DNA from: Symbiodinium microadriaticum
Lineage: Eukaryota > Sar > Dinophyceae > Suessiales > Symbiodiniaceae
Assembly (NCBI GenBank): GCA_001939145.1
Contig: LSRX01000082.1
Coordinates: forward strand, 824,873 to 888,872
DNA length: 64,000 bases
Direction of reading: 5' to 3'
The stretch's first letter is position 1, and every line of letters starts with the position of its first letter. Below, piece after piece: positions 42,195-52,326 of this stretch. The position numbers and the translations under genes are program-made. The notes under the pieces are model-generated. The model was not told the origin of the DNA. It worked only from the letters and a program-made list of their open reading frames with translations, and ran no database searches.

Positions 42195-45100
42195 TGTGTG
42201 TGTGTGTGTCTGTCTGTCTCTGTCTCTCTGTCTCTCTGTCTCTCTGTCTCTCTGTCTCTCTGTCTCTCTGTCTCTCTGTCTCTCTGTCTCTCTGTCTCTC
42301 TGTCTCTCTGTCTCTCTGTCTCTCTGTCTCTCTGTCTCTCTGTCTCTCTGTCTCTCTGTCTCTCTGTCTCTCTGTCTCTCTGTCTCTCTGTCTCTCTGTC
42401 TCTCTGTCTCTCTGTCTCTCTGTCTCTCTGTCTCTCTGTCTCTCTGTCTCTCTGTCTCTCTGTCTCTCTGTCTCTCTGTCTCTCTGTCTCTCTGTCTCTC
42501 TGTCTCTCTGTCTCTCTGTCTCTCTGTCTCTCTGTCTCTCTGTCTCTCTGTCTCTCTGTCTCTCTGTCTCTCTGTCTCTCTGTCTCTCTGTCTCTCTGTC
42601 TCTCTGTCTCTCTGTCTCTCTGTCTCTCTGTCTCTCTGTCTCTCTGTCTCTCTGTCTCTCTGTCTCTCTGTCTCTCTGTCTCTCTGTCTCTCTGTCTCTC
42701 TGTCTCTCTGTCTCTCTGTCTCTCTGTCTCTCTGTCTCTCTGTCTCTCTGTCTCTCTGTCTCTCTGTCTCTCTGTCTCTCTGTCTCTCTGTCTCTCTGTC
42801 TCTCTGTCTCTCTGTCTCTCTGTCTCTCTGTCTCTCTGTCTCTCTGTCTCTCTGTCTCTCTGTCTCTCTGTCTCTCTGTCTCTCTGTCTCTCTGTCTCTC
42901 TGTCTCTCTGTCTCTCTGTCTCTCTGTCTCTCTGTCTCTCTGTCTCTCTGTCTCTCTGTCTCTCTGTCTCTCTGTCTCTCTGTCTCTCTGTCTCTCTGTC
43001 TCTCTGTCTCTCTGTCTCTCTGTCTCTCTGTCTCTCTGTCTCTCTGTCTCTCTGTCTCTCTGTCTCTCTGTCTCTCTGTCTCTCTGTCTCTCTGTCTCTC
43101 TGTCTCTCTGTCTCTCTGTCTCTCTGTCTCTCTGTCTCTCTGTCTCTCTGTCTCTCTGTCTCTCTGTCTCTCTGTCTCTCTGTCTCTCTGTCTCTCTGTC
43201 TCTCTGTCTCTCTGTCTCTCTGTCTCTCTGTCTCTCTGTCTCTCTGTCTCTCTGTCTCTCTGTCTCTCTGTCTCTCTGTCTCTCTGTCTCTCTGTCTCTC
43301 TGTCTCTCTGTCTCTCTGTCTCTCTGTCTCTCTGTCTCTCTGTCTCTCTGTCTCTCTGTCTCTCTGTCTCTCTGTCTCTCTGTCTCTCTGTCTCTCTGTC
43401 TCTCTGTCTCTCTGTCTCTCTGTCTCTCTGTCTCTCTGTCTCTCTGTCTCTCTGTCTCTCTGTCTCTCTGTCTCTCTGTCTCTCTGTCTCTCTGTCTCTC
43501 TGTCTCTCTGTCTCTCTGTCTCTCTGTCTCTCTGTCTCTCTGTCTCTCTGTCTCTCTGTCTCTCTGTCTCTCTGTCTCTCTGTCTCTCTGTCTCTCTGTC
43601 TCTCTGTCTCTCTGTCTCTCTGTCTCTCTGTCTCTCTGTCTCTCTGTCTCTCTGTCTCTCTGTCTCTCTGTCTCTCTGTCTCTCTGTCTCTCTGTCTCTC
43701 TGTCTCTCTGTCTCTCTGTCTCTCTGTCTCTCTGTCTCTCTGTCTCTCTGTCTCTCTGTCTCTCTGTCTCTCTGTCTCTCTGTCTCTCTGTCTCTCTGTC
43801 TCTCTGTCTCTCTGTCTCTCTGTCTCTCTGTCTCTCTGTCTCTCTGTCTCTCTGTCTCTCTGTCTCTCTGTCTCTCTGTCTCTCTGTCTCTCTGTCTCTC
43901 TGTCTCTCTGTCTCTCTGTCTCTCTGTCTCTCTGTCTCTCTGTCTCTCTGTCTCTCTGTCTCTCTGTCTCTCTGTCTCTCTGTCTCTCTGTCTCTCTGTC
44001 TCTCTGTCTCTCTGTCTCTCTGTCTCTCTGTCTCTCTGTCTCTCTGTCTCTCTGTCTCTCTGTCTCTCTGTCTCTCTGTCTCTCTGTCTCTCTGTCTCTC
44101 TGTCTCTCTGTCTCTCTGTCTCTCTGTCTCTCTGTCTCTCTGTCTCTCTGTCTCTCTGTCTCTCTGTCTCTCTGTCTCTCTGTCTCTCTGTCTCTCTGTC
44201 TCTCTGTCTCTCTGTCTCTCTGTCTCTCTGTCTCTCTGTCTCTCTGTCTCTCTGTCTCTCTGTCTCTCTGTCTCTCTGTCTCTCTGTCTCTCTGTCTCTC
44301 TGTCTCTCTGTCTCTCTGTCTCTCTGTCTCTCTGTCTCTCTGTCTCTCTGTCTCTCTGTCTCTCTGTCTCTCTGTCTCTCTGTCTCTCTGTCTCTCTGTC
44401 TCTCTGTCTCTCTGTCTCTCTGTCTCTCTGTCTCTCTGTCTCTCTGTCTCTCTGTCTCTCTGTCTCTCTGTCTCTCTGTCTCTCTGTCTCTCTGTCTCTC
44501 TGTCTCTCTGTCTCTCTGTCTCTCTGTCTCTCTGTCTCTCTGTCTCTCTGTCTCTCTGTCTCTCTGTCTCTCTGTCTCTCTGTCTCTCTGTCTCTCTGTC
44601 TCTCTGTCTCTCTGTCTCTCTGTCTCTCTGTCTCTCTGTCTCTCTGTCTCTCTGTCTCTCTGTCTCTCTGTCTCTCTGTCTCTCTGTCTCTCTGTCTCTC
44701 TGTCTCTCTGTCTCTCTGTCTCTCTGTCTCTCTGTCTCTCTGTCTCTCTGTCTCTCTGTCTCTCTGTCTCTCTGTCTCTCTGTCTCTCTGTCTCTCTGTC
44801 TCTCTGTCTCTCTGTCTCTCTGTCTCTCTGTCTCTCTGTCTCTCTGTCTCTCTGTCTCTCTGTCTCTCTGTCTCTCTGTCTCTCTGTCTCTCTGTCTCTC
44901 TGTCTCTCTGTCTCTCTGTCTCTCTGTCTCTCTGTCTCTCTGTCTCTCTGTCTCTCTGTCTCTCTGTCTCTCTGTCTCTCTGTCTCTCTGTCTCTCTGTC
45001 TCTCTGTCTCTCTGTCTCTCTGTCTCTCTGTCTCTCTGTCTCTCTGTCTCTCTGTCTCTCTGTCTCTCTGTCTCTCTGTCTCTCTGTCTCTCTGTCTCTC

Positions 45101-47244
45101 TGTCTCTCTGTCTCTCTGTCTCTCTGTCTCTCTGTCTCTCTGTCTCTCTGTCTCTCTGTCTCTCTGTCTCTCTGTCTCTCTGTCTCTCTGTCTCTCTGTC
45201 TCTCTGTCTCTCTGTCTCTCTGTCTCTCTGTCTCTCTGTCTCTCTGTCTCTCTGTCTCTCTGTCTCTCTGTCTCTCTGTCTCTCTGTCTCTCTGTCTCTC
45301 TGTCTCTCTGTCTCTCTGTCTCTCTGTCTCTCTGTCTCTCTGTCTCTCTGTCTCTCTGTCTCTCTGTCTCTCTGTCTCTCTGTCTCTCTGTCTCTCTGTC
45401 TCTCTGTCTCTCTGTCTCTCTGTCTCTCTGTCTCTCTGTCTCTCTGTCTCTCTGTCTCTCTGTCTCTCTGTCTCTCTGTCTCTCTGTCTCTCTGTCTCTC
45501 TGTCTCTCTGTCTCTCTGTCTCTCTGTCTCTCTGTCTCTCTGTCTCTCTGTCTCTCTGTCTCTCTGTCTCTCTGTCTCTCTGTCTCTCTGTCTCTCTGTC
45601 TCTCTGTCTCTCTGTCTCTCTGTCTCTCTGTCTCTCTGTCTCTCTGTCTCTCTGTCTCTCTGTCTCTCTGTCTCTCTGTCTCTCTGTCTCTCTGTCTCTC
45701 TGTCTCTCTGTCTCTCTGTCTCTCTGTCTCTCTGTCTCTCTGTCTCTCTGTCTCTCTGTCTCTCTGTCTCTCTGTCTCTCTGTCTCTCTGTCTCTCTGTC
45801 TCTCTGTCTCTCTGTCTCTCTGTCTCTCTGTCTCTCTGTCTCTCTGTCTCTCTGTCTCTCTGTCTCTCTGTCTCTCTGTCTCTCTGTCTCTCTGTCTCTC
45901 TGTCTCTCTGTCTCTCTGTCTCTCTGTCTCTCTGTCTCTCTGTCTCTCTGTCTCTCTGTCTCTCTGTCTCTCTGTCTCTCTGTCTCTCTGTCTCTCTGTC
46001 TCTCTGTCTCTCTGTCTCTCTGTCTCTCTGTCTCTCTGTCTCTCTGTCTCTCTGTCTCTCTGTCTCTCTGTCTCTCTGTCTCTCTGTCTCTCTGTCTCTC
46101 TGTCTCTCTGTCTCTCTGTCTCTCTGTCTCTCTGTCTCTCTGTCTCTCTGTCTCTCTGTCTCTCTGTCTCTCTGTCTCTCTGTCTCTCTGTCTCTCTGTC
46201 TCTCTGTCTCTCTGTCTCTCTGTCTCTCTGTCTCTCTGTCTCTCTGTCTCTCTGTCTCTCTGTCTCTCTGTCTCTCTGTCTCTCTGTCTCTCTGTCTCTC
46301 TGTCTCTCTGTCTCTCTGTCTCTCTGTCTCTCTGTCTCTCTGTCTCTCTGTCTCTCTGTCTCTCTGTCTCTCTGTCTCTCTGTCTCTCTGTCTCTCTGTC
46401 TCTCTGTCTCTCTGTCTCTCTGTCTCTCTGTCTCTCTGTCTCTCTGTCTCTCTGTCTCTCTGTCTCTCTGTCTCTCTGTCTCTCTGTCTCTCTGTCTCTC
46501 TGTCTCTCTGTCTCTCTGTCTCTCTGTCTCTCTGTCTCTCTGTCTCTCTGTCTCTCTGTCTCTCTGTCTCTCTGTCTCTCTGTCTCTCTGTCTCTCTGTC
46601 TCTCTGTCTCTCTGTCTCTCTGTCTCTCTGTCTCTCTGTCTCTCTGTCTCTCTGTCTCTCTGTCTCTCTGTCTCTCTGTCTCTCTGTCTCTCTGTCTCTC
46701 TGTCTCTCTGTCTCTCTGTCTCTCTGTCTCTCTGTCTCTCTGTCTCTCTGTCTCTCTGTCTCTCTGTCTCTCTGTCTCTCTGTCTCTCTGTCTCTCTGTC
46801 TCTCTGTCTCTCTGTCTCTCTGTCTCTCTGTCTCTCTGTCTCTCTGTCTCTCTGTCTCTCTGTCTCTCTGTCTCTCTGTCTCTCTGTCTCTCTGTCTCTC
46901 TGTCTCTCTGTCTCTCTGTCTCTCTGTCTCTCTGTCTCTCTGTCTCTCTGTCTCTCTGTCTCTCTGTCTCTCTGTCTCTCTGTCTCTCTGTCTCTCTGTC
47001 TCTCTGTCTCTCTGTCTCTCTGTCTCTCTGTCTCTCTGTCTCTCTGTCTCTCTGTCTCTCTGTCTCTCTGTCTCTCTGTCTCTCTGTCTCTCTGTCTCTC
47101 TGTCTCTCTGTCTCTCTGTCTCTCTGTCTCTCTGTCTCTCTGTCTCTCTGTCTCTCTGTCTCTCTGTCTCTCTGTCTCTCTGTCTCTCTGTCTCTCTGTC
47201 TCTCTGTCTCTCTGTCTCTCTGTCTCTCTGTCTCTCTGTCTCTC
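42195..47244. repeat. 5-kb perfect octanucleotide array (TCTCTCTG)n
   Basis: From 42,217 to the single n at 47,245 the sequence is TCTCTCTG without one visible deviation, about 627 units, preceded by GT and TCTG repeats. An 8-bp unit has a 24-bp coding period, so all frames stay open (LSVSLSLC on plus, RETERQRD on minus). Such uniformity over 5 kb ending in an n suggests gap filling or a collapsed or expanded tract; real length and homogeneity are uncertain. Confidence 0.95.
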
Positions 47245-47245
47245 N

Positions 47246-48433
47246 GAAGACTTTTACGTCATTCCGCCTCTTGAGTTCTACCCAGAAGGACGCACTTTGT
47301 GGAAGCTTCGGAAAGCCCTCTACGGTTTGAAACACAGCCCCAAACTGTGGCAGCAGCACTTTGCCTCTGTCATGGAGAAGAACAACTTTATGCGCATGAA
47401 GTCAGACCCCAACTTGTACGTTCACGAAAGCAAGAAGCTTTATGTTCTAGCCTATGTAGACGACTTGATGTTCTTTGATTCATGTGCTGACGTTTCCACG
47501 TTGATTGCCGATCTTCAAAAGGACTTGTTGCTTAAGGTGACGGGTACTTTGGATGAAGGCAACAGCGCAACGTTTTTAGGCCGGAACCTGAAGAGAACCT
47601 CAACTTTCATCTCTGTAGGCATGAGCCCATCCTACATTGATGCTATGCTAGAACTTTACGGTTTGACCCAGTGCCGCCACGCACTTGCTCCAGGATCGGA
47701 CGCTTTAAGGAAGAACATTGATGTCGAGCCTTTGGAACCTGAGGACCATTAGCGCTACAGGCGCGCCGTTGGCCAACTTTTGTGGCTTTCGAGCGTGCGC
47801 CCTGACATCATGTACGCCGTGAAGGAGCTAAGCAGAGGACTTTCCGCTCCAACTTCGGAGCATGAAGCTCAGGTGAAGCACTTGCTGAAGTACCTTGCAG
47901 GAACCAAGAACTTTGAACAGAAGCTTCAGCCCACACTTTCTCTTTCCCCTCAACACAAAGCAATAGATATCAACATTTATGTTGATAGTGATTGGGCCGG
48001 GTGCCATGACACCCGCCGATCCACTTCAGGAGTTTCTTTGTTCGTGCTCGGTGCGAATATACTTTCGCACAGCAGGACTCAGGCCACCGTGGCTCTCTCT
48101 AGCGGAGAAGCCGAACTTTATGCGATTGGGTCTGGGACCGCAGACGCACTTTTCGTGAGATCTCTTGTTGAAGAGTCCAAGCTTTTTCAGAAGGCTAACC
48201 TTTGTGTTTTTACGGATAGTAATGTTGGGAAGAGTATTGCCTCACGCTTTGGTTCTAGTCGTAAAACCAAGCATGTGGAACTTCGGTACCTTTACGTTCA
48301 GGAACTTGTTGCTTCAGGCATGGTTCGGATTCGGAAGGTGCTTGGTACTTTGAACCCAGCTGATATCCTCACGAAGTACATTGCAAAGGATACTTTGCAC
48401 CGCCATCTTTCAACTTTTGGTTTTGAGCTTTAG
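47246..48433 (+). pseudogene. Ty1/copia pol 3' end: reverse transcriptase and RNase H, one in-frame UAG
   Basis: The frame begins at the assembly join and lacks everything upstream of the palm (no protease or integrase). WKLRKALYGLKHSPKLW and LYVLAYVDDLMFF (catalytic YVDD, about 47,445-47,475) are classic copia reverse-transcriptase motifs, followed by FLGRNLKR. A single TAG (47,750-47,752) interrupts between EPEDH and RYRRAVGQLLWLSSVRPDI, a segment that is normally continuous; translation stays in frame. RNase H follows: IYVDSDWAGCHDTRRSTSG, ATVALSSGEAELYAI, VFTDSNVGKSIAS and LNPADILTK, ending at TAG 48,433. ACTTT is greatly over-represented throughout. It could be an element inactivated by one nonsense change, or read through. 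Confidence 0.9.
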
Positions 48434-51007
48434 CCTTCCTTCCTTTTCCCTTCGTTGGGAGGCACGCAGAGCTGCTTTTTGGGTTGTCCAACAGTGGCTC
48501 ATTTCCCTTGTGCTGCCTCCGCACTTTGGGTTTGGACTTTGCCAACCATCATCTTTTCAGAAGAACCCAGACGAGAAAGAAGAGACTTTGAGAGTTGAGA
48601 GAATCACGTTTTGCGGACATGTACTTTTGCTTGCTTGTGCGGACATGTCACTTGTCATGTACACTTGTCATGTCACTTGTGCTTGTGTAGGAACTTTTTT
48701 CTCTACTGTACTTTAGAATTTTTCGCTTTTAGTTTTCCGTTTTCCAGTTTTCCCGAACCGAAATGAAGAAACTTTTACCGTGAAACTTTGCCGGTGAGGT
48801 GTGTGACTTTTTCGGTGATGATGATTTTCCAGTGCAAAGCACGACTTTGTATTTAATGTACATATGGAAGCTCACTTGACTTTTCCGTTCAGGGTGTTCG
48901 GTTTTGTCGTGGGTTTTGCTGTAACTTTGCGCTTCTTTCGCTGCCGTATGCATGCAACTTTGCCCCGTCTCACTGCGACTTTGCCTGACGGATGGAGCCG
49001 GCATGCATGCCACAGAGGTGGCCACTTTGCTTCGATTCTGCCGTGTGACGGTACTTTCTTTGGCACACAGGAATCGGCATCGAACTTTTTGGGTTCGCTG
49101 CTGGATCTTTGTCAGAGACTTTGTGGTGAAACTTTGGTGGCTGAGGGCTTCTTTGGTTGACTGTTTTGGAGACAGTTAACTTTGATCGCCGGCTGCTCGG
49201 CGACATTGCCCGTGCAAGGCAAACAGCACTTTTGCAACCTCGCGACGTTGCAGCTTTGAGTGCCTCAGAGACTTTCCTGCAGGGCGAACTCGCACAGCAG
49301 CACTTTTGGATCAGAACACTTTATCGGTGTTCTATCTTACTTCGACCTTTTCGGTCGAACCGGCCACTTTGGAAAGTTTTTAGGCTTGTGCCACCTTTGC
49401 TGATTATTGCAGGAGTGGAACGCCTTCCACTTTTGCAACGCTTGTGGACAGTGGTGTATTTGGCCTTCCAGGCTGAACTTTTGGTTGCAAGGTACCTTTG
49501 GTGGCGCCGCATAGACAGGTGGGTGCCTGACTTTCATCGGTGGCCCGCTTTGGTGTGGAACCACTTTGTGTGATGGCGCCGAAGGTCGAGCCGACTTTGC
49601 CATCGACCCGGCACTTTGTGCGGGGTACCTATGTGCCAGACTTTTCGACATTTGGCTTCTGGGCCACTTTGCAATTTATGCTGGAGATACTTTTCAGTGA
49701 ACGTCAGACAGAACAACTTTTTCGTCCAGGTGAGACTTTTCCCACCAATATGGAGCTTGCGCGCTCTATACTTTTCCCTGGAATGGCACCAGCAAACCCG
49801 AGCTACACCCCGCCGGAACTTTTGGTTTTGGCGCAGAGTCGGGCGCAATGGGTGTACAATGTTCCTCACGGCGCAACTTTACCTGGATCGCCGTCAGCAT
49901 GGGCACCCTTTATGTTTTGGGTTACTTTGCCGCTGTCGACTTTCCAACGGTGCATGGTGACTGCCCAGCGTACGGGTACTTTTGTGCTGAACTTTGCAGA
50001 TGTGGTTGGAACTTTGGATGGTTCCCTGAACCTTTCCTTCAGTCCCCGCAGTGCACTTTTGTTTTATACGTTTCAACTGTCGATATCCGAGAGGCAAGGA
50101 AGAACTTTTGAATTTTCGGCAGATGAGATGGTAGCCACTTTTGGCTTTCGAGTCACTCAACAATGGCTTGCGATTTACTTTGGTACCGGACGTGCTAGAA
50201 TGTGGAATCGCAGGTACTGCGACTTTCTGGTGAAGACCTCCAGCCTGCAAGTGCCTTTGGAACCTTCTTGGGCAACTTTCTGCATGGTCTATCACTTTGC
50301 GCATCCGTACACTTTGGTTCTCGATTTAAACCAGTACCTGGATGGAAACTTTCGTGGTATACCGTGCCGACACTTTAGACTTATGCACTTACCACTTTTG
50401 GAAAGAGTTTACAATGAGGCGTACCACATGGAAGAAGGCTGGGTGCCACTTTCTGGAGTTACGCCGACTACTTTGACGCGGCCTGCTCGCCTCTAGGCCA
50501 CTTTTCGCCCCTTTTGGGGTTGGGCCTTACTTTGCATCGCTGCACTTTAATGGGCCGATGTGTATCGAGTTGCTGCACTTTGATGTGCCACCTCGCAATC
50601 TACTTTTGCGTACTGCCAACTTTTTCTGCAACTTTGGATGCTGTATGCGTTCAGCCATTTCTTCAACTTTGCAGGCAACTTTTACGTTGTAGATATGAGA
50701 CGTTGTTGCTACTTTCTCCAAACTCGCCGTGCAAAACTTTTGCGTGAGCTTTCCACATGTACACATGTAAAGACGTGTATACTTTACGAGAATAAAGTAA
50801 CTAACTTTAGTCTCGAGGAGGCGTGTGAAAATAACACGTCCTCACCTTCGCCCCGACTTTGCCACTTTGGTGGCTCAAGACAAATTGCTCTCGCAGAGAA
50901 AGGCGCATCTGAACTTCAGGGCTACTTTGGTGTCTCAGTTGAGTGAGCTTGCGCACGGATCTACTTTAGAGTAGTTTGGTGCGCATTCTGTACTGGTGTA
51001 CTTTCGC
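48434..51007 (+). repeat. ACTTT-saturated region between copia pol and copia gag (probable LTR plus leader)
   Basis: By eye, more than sixty ACTTT (usually ACTTTG or ACTTTT) on the plus strand in about 2.5 kb, spaced mostly 15-50 bases, against about 2.5 expected at even base composition. Example positions: 49,563, 49,593, 49,613, 49,639, 49,666, 49,689, 49,716, 49,735. The position after pol and before gag of the same superfamily suggests long terminal repeat and leader shared by tandem copies. No second LTR copy is present to prove borders, and I found no convincing primer-binding site. Confidence 0.6.
49573..50496 (+). CDS. long ORF within the ACTTT-rich region, function unknown
   Basis: ATG at 49,573 (MAPKVEPTLPSTRHFVRG), 307 codons to TAG. 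The protein is rich in Phe, Leu, Thr and His because ACTTT falls in all three phases (TF, HF, DF, TL pairs). Segments such as FSADEMVATFGFRVTQQWLA look protein-like, but I see no known domain, and a run of 300 codons could survive by chance in this stop-poor sequence. A second open frame (49,157-49,573) lies just upstream. It may be an accessory ORF in a long LTR or leader, or not a gene. Confidence 0.25.
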   Translation: MAPKVEPTLPSTRHFVRGTYVPDFSTFGFWATLQFMLEILFSERQTEQLFRPGETFPTNMELARSILFPGMAPANPSYTPPELLVLAQSRAQWVYNVPHGATLPGSPSAWAPFMFWVTLPLSTFQRCMVTAQRTGTFVLNFADVVGTLDGSLNLSFSPRSALLFYTFQLSISERQGRTFEFSADEMVATFGFRVTQQWLAIYFGTGRARMWNRRYCDFLVKTSSLQVPLEPSWATFCMVYHFAHPYTLVLDLNQYLDGNFRGIPCRHFRLMHLPLLERVYNEAYHMEEGWVPLSGVTPTTLTRPARL

Positions 51008-51046
<39 letters not shown>

Positions 51047-51093
51047 ATGTATGTATGTATGTATGTATGTGTATGTATGTATGTATGTATGTA
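51008..51093. repeat. (TCTG)n-(TATG)n microsatellite
   Basis: Eight or so TCTG units, then TATG with GTATG variants. It abuts copia gag coding sequence and replaces the gag start. Confidence 0.95.
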
Positions 51094-51638
51094 CATTTGG
51101 CTGTGACTTTGGACACAGGTGATGTCGATGCTGATGCAACCGCCGCCCGAGCACTTTTCTCCCGAAAGCTACATTATCTACTTTCCCAACTTGTGAAAGA
51201 TTCGGCCAAACTTATTGTTCGACAGAATGAAGACAGCAATGGCTTTGAGACGTGGAGGAGACTTTACAAGAAGTTCTCGCTGCCAGGAGCTACGAGAAGC
51301 ACGTCACGTTTGACACAGCTTCTGGACTTTAAGTTCAACCCAGCCACCTTCGAACAGGACTTTAATGTTTGGGAGACAATCAAGTCTAGGTATGAAAGAC
51401 AATCGGGTGTACCTTTACCTGATGGTGTACTTGTTGCAACTTTGCTGAACAAGACAACTGGAGCCCTGCAACAACATTTGAGGTTGAATGCTAGAACTTT
51501 GCAGACTTATGCACAAGTACGTGAAGTTATCCTCGAGTACCACAGGTCTAGACTTTTGATGAACCCTGTTGCGCAGACTTCGGCGAACGCAACTTTTCAA
51601 GGAGGAGCCTCGGCTCCAATGGACATTGGTGCCCTAGN
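51094..51638 (+). pseudogene. Ty1/copia gag fragment, truncated at both ends
   Basis: One open frame: ARALFSRKLHYLLSQLVKDS, NGFETWRRLYKKFSLP, RSTSRLTQLLDFKFNP, FNVWETIKSRYERQSG, and LPDGVLVATLLNKTTG. This is the pattern of copia-type gag (the UBN2/retrotran-gag group: W..L...Y......r...l...l, then W....v..Y). The N-terminus is cut by a TATG repeat and the C-terminus by the n at 51,639, after PMDIGAL, where a zinc knuckle would be expected. It shares the ACTTT habit of the pol fragment at 47.2-48.4 kb, so it is probably the same element family. Confidence 0.75.
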
Positions 51639-51720
51639 GTACGTGTACGTGTACGTGTACGTGTACGTGTACGAGTACGTGCACGTGTACGTGTATGTGT
51701 ATATATGTGTGTGTGTGCTT
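51639..51720. repeat. assembly join plus (GTGTAC)n microsatellite
   Basis: A single n followed by about 45 bases of GTACGT/GTGTAC units and then GT repeat. Confidence 0.93.
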
Positions 51721-52326
51721 GTGTCGGGGGGAGGGTTCGCTTTGTGCTGGGCTGCTCGTGGGTGCTGGTGGCTGTGTCGAGGTCGTCGCCAACTGCAGTA
51801 ACTTTGCTCCCCCTTGCTCCCGGCCATCTGTGTCGGAGACACAGCCACAGAAACCTCCCGTTGGGACAACATCGATTCCGGAAAGTTCTTGAGGTCTGCT
51901 TTGCGTCGCTCTTTTGCTAACTGCGCGGAATGCGTGTCCCGAAAAAAAAGTCATGTCAGCGCTCAAGGCTGAAGCGAAACGCTTGCTGGCTGGTGTGGCT
52001 GTATTTCCAAGCGCCTGCACTATGAACCAATAGGATCGACACCTCCAGGAGAAAACATAATATGTTCTGGTGTTCTGGAGGTGTGCTGGGATACATCGCA
52101 CGTGTGCAATACGCATGGATACACAGCACTGTCTTAGGGGACAATTTGAAGCAGTCTTCAATCCGGCTTCCAGGACTCGTTCGCACGAACCACCACGACG
52201 CGCGCATCTTTGTCCCGAGCTGTATCAGTTGCTTCCTGCCCGCTTATTTCCACACGTGCGTGTTCCAACCGGTTCAAGCTTTAACGGGTTGCATCAAACC
52301 ATCACAACCAGAACCACTCTCCTGAC
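51721..52326. other. no gene seen
   Basis: Unique DNA with short ORFs on both strands and no motif. Confidence 0.5.

Noticed and set aside
42063..47752. Open frames of 1,700-1,850 codons on both strands
   Set aside because: They translate the octamer array (LSVSLSLC or RETERQRD); only the last part in one plus frame is real copia reverse transcriptase.
50871..50885. GGCTCAAG as a third spliced-leader relic
   Set aside because: Only eight bases match; expected by chance in a window this size.
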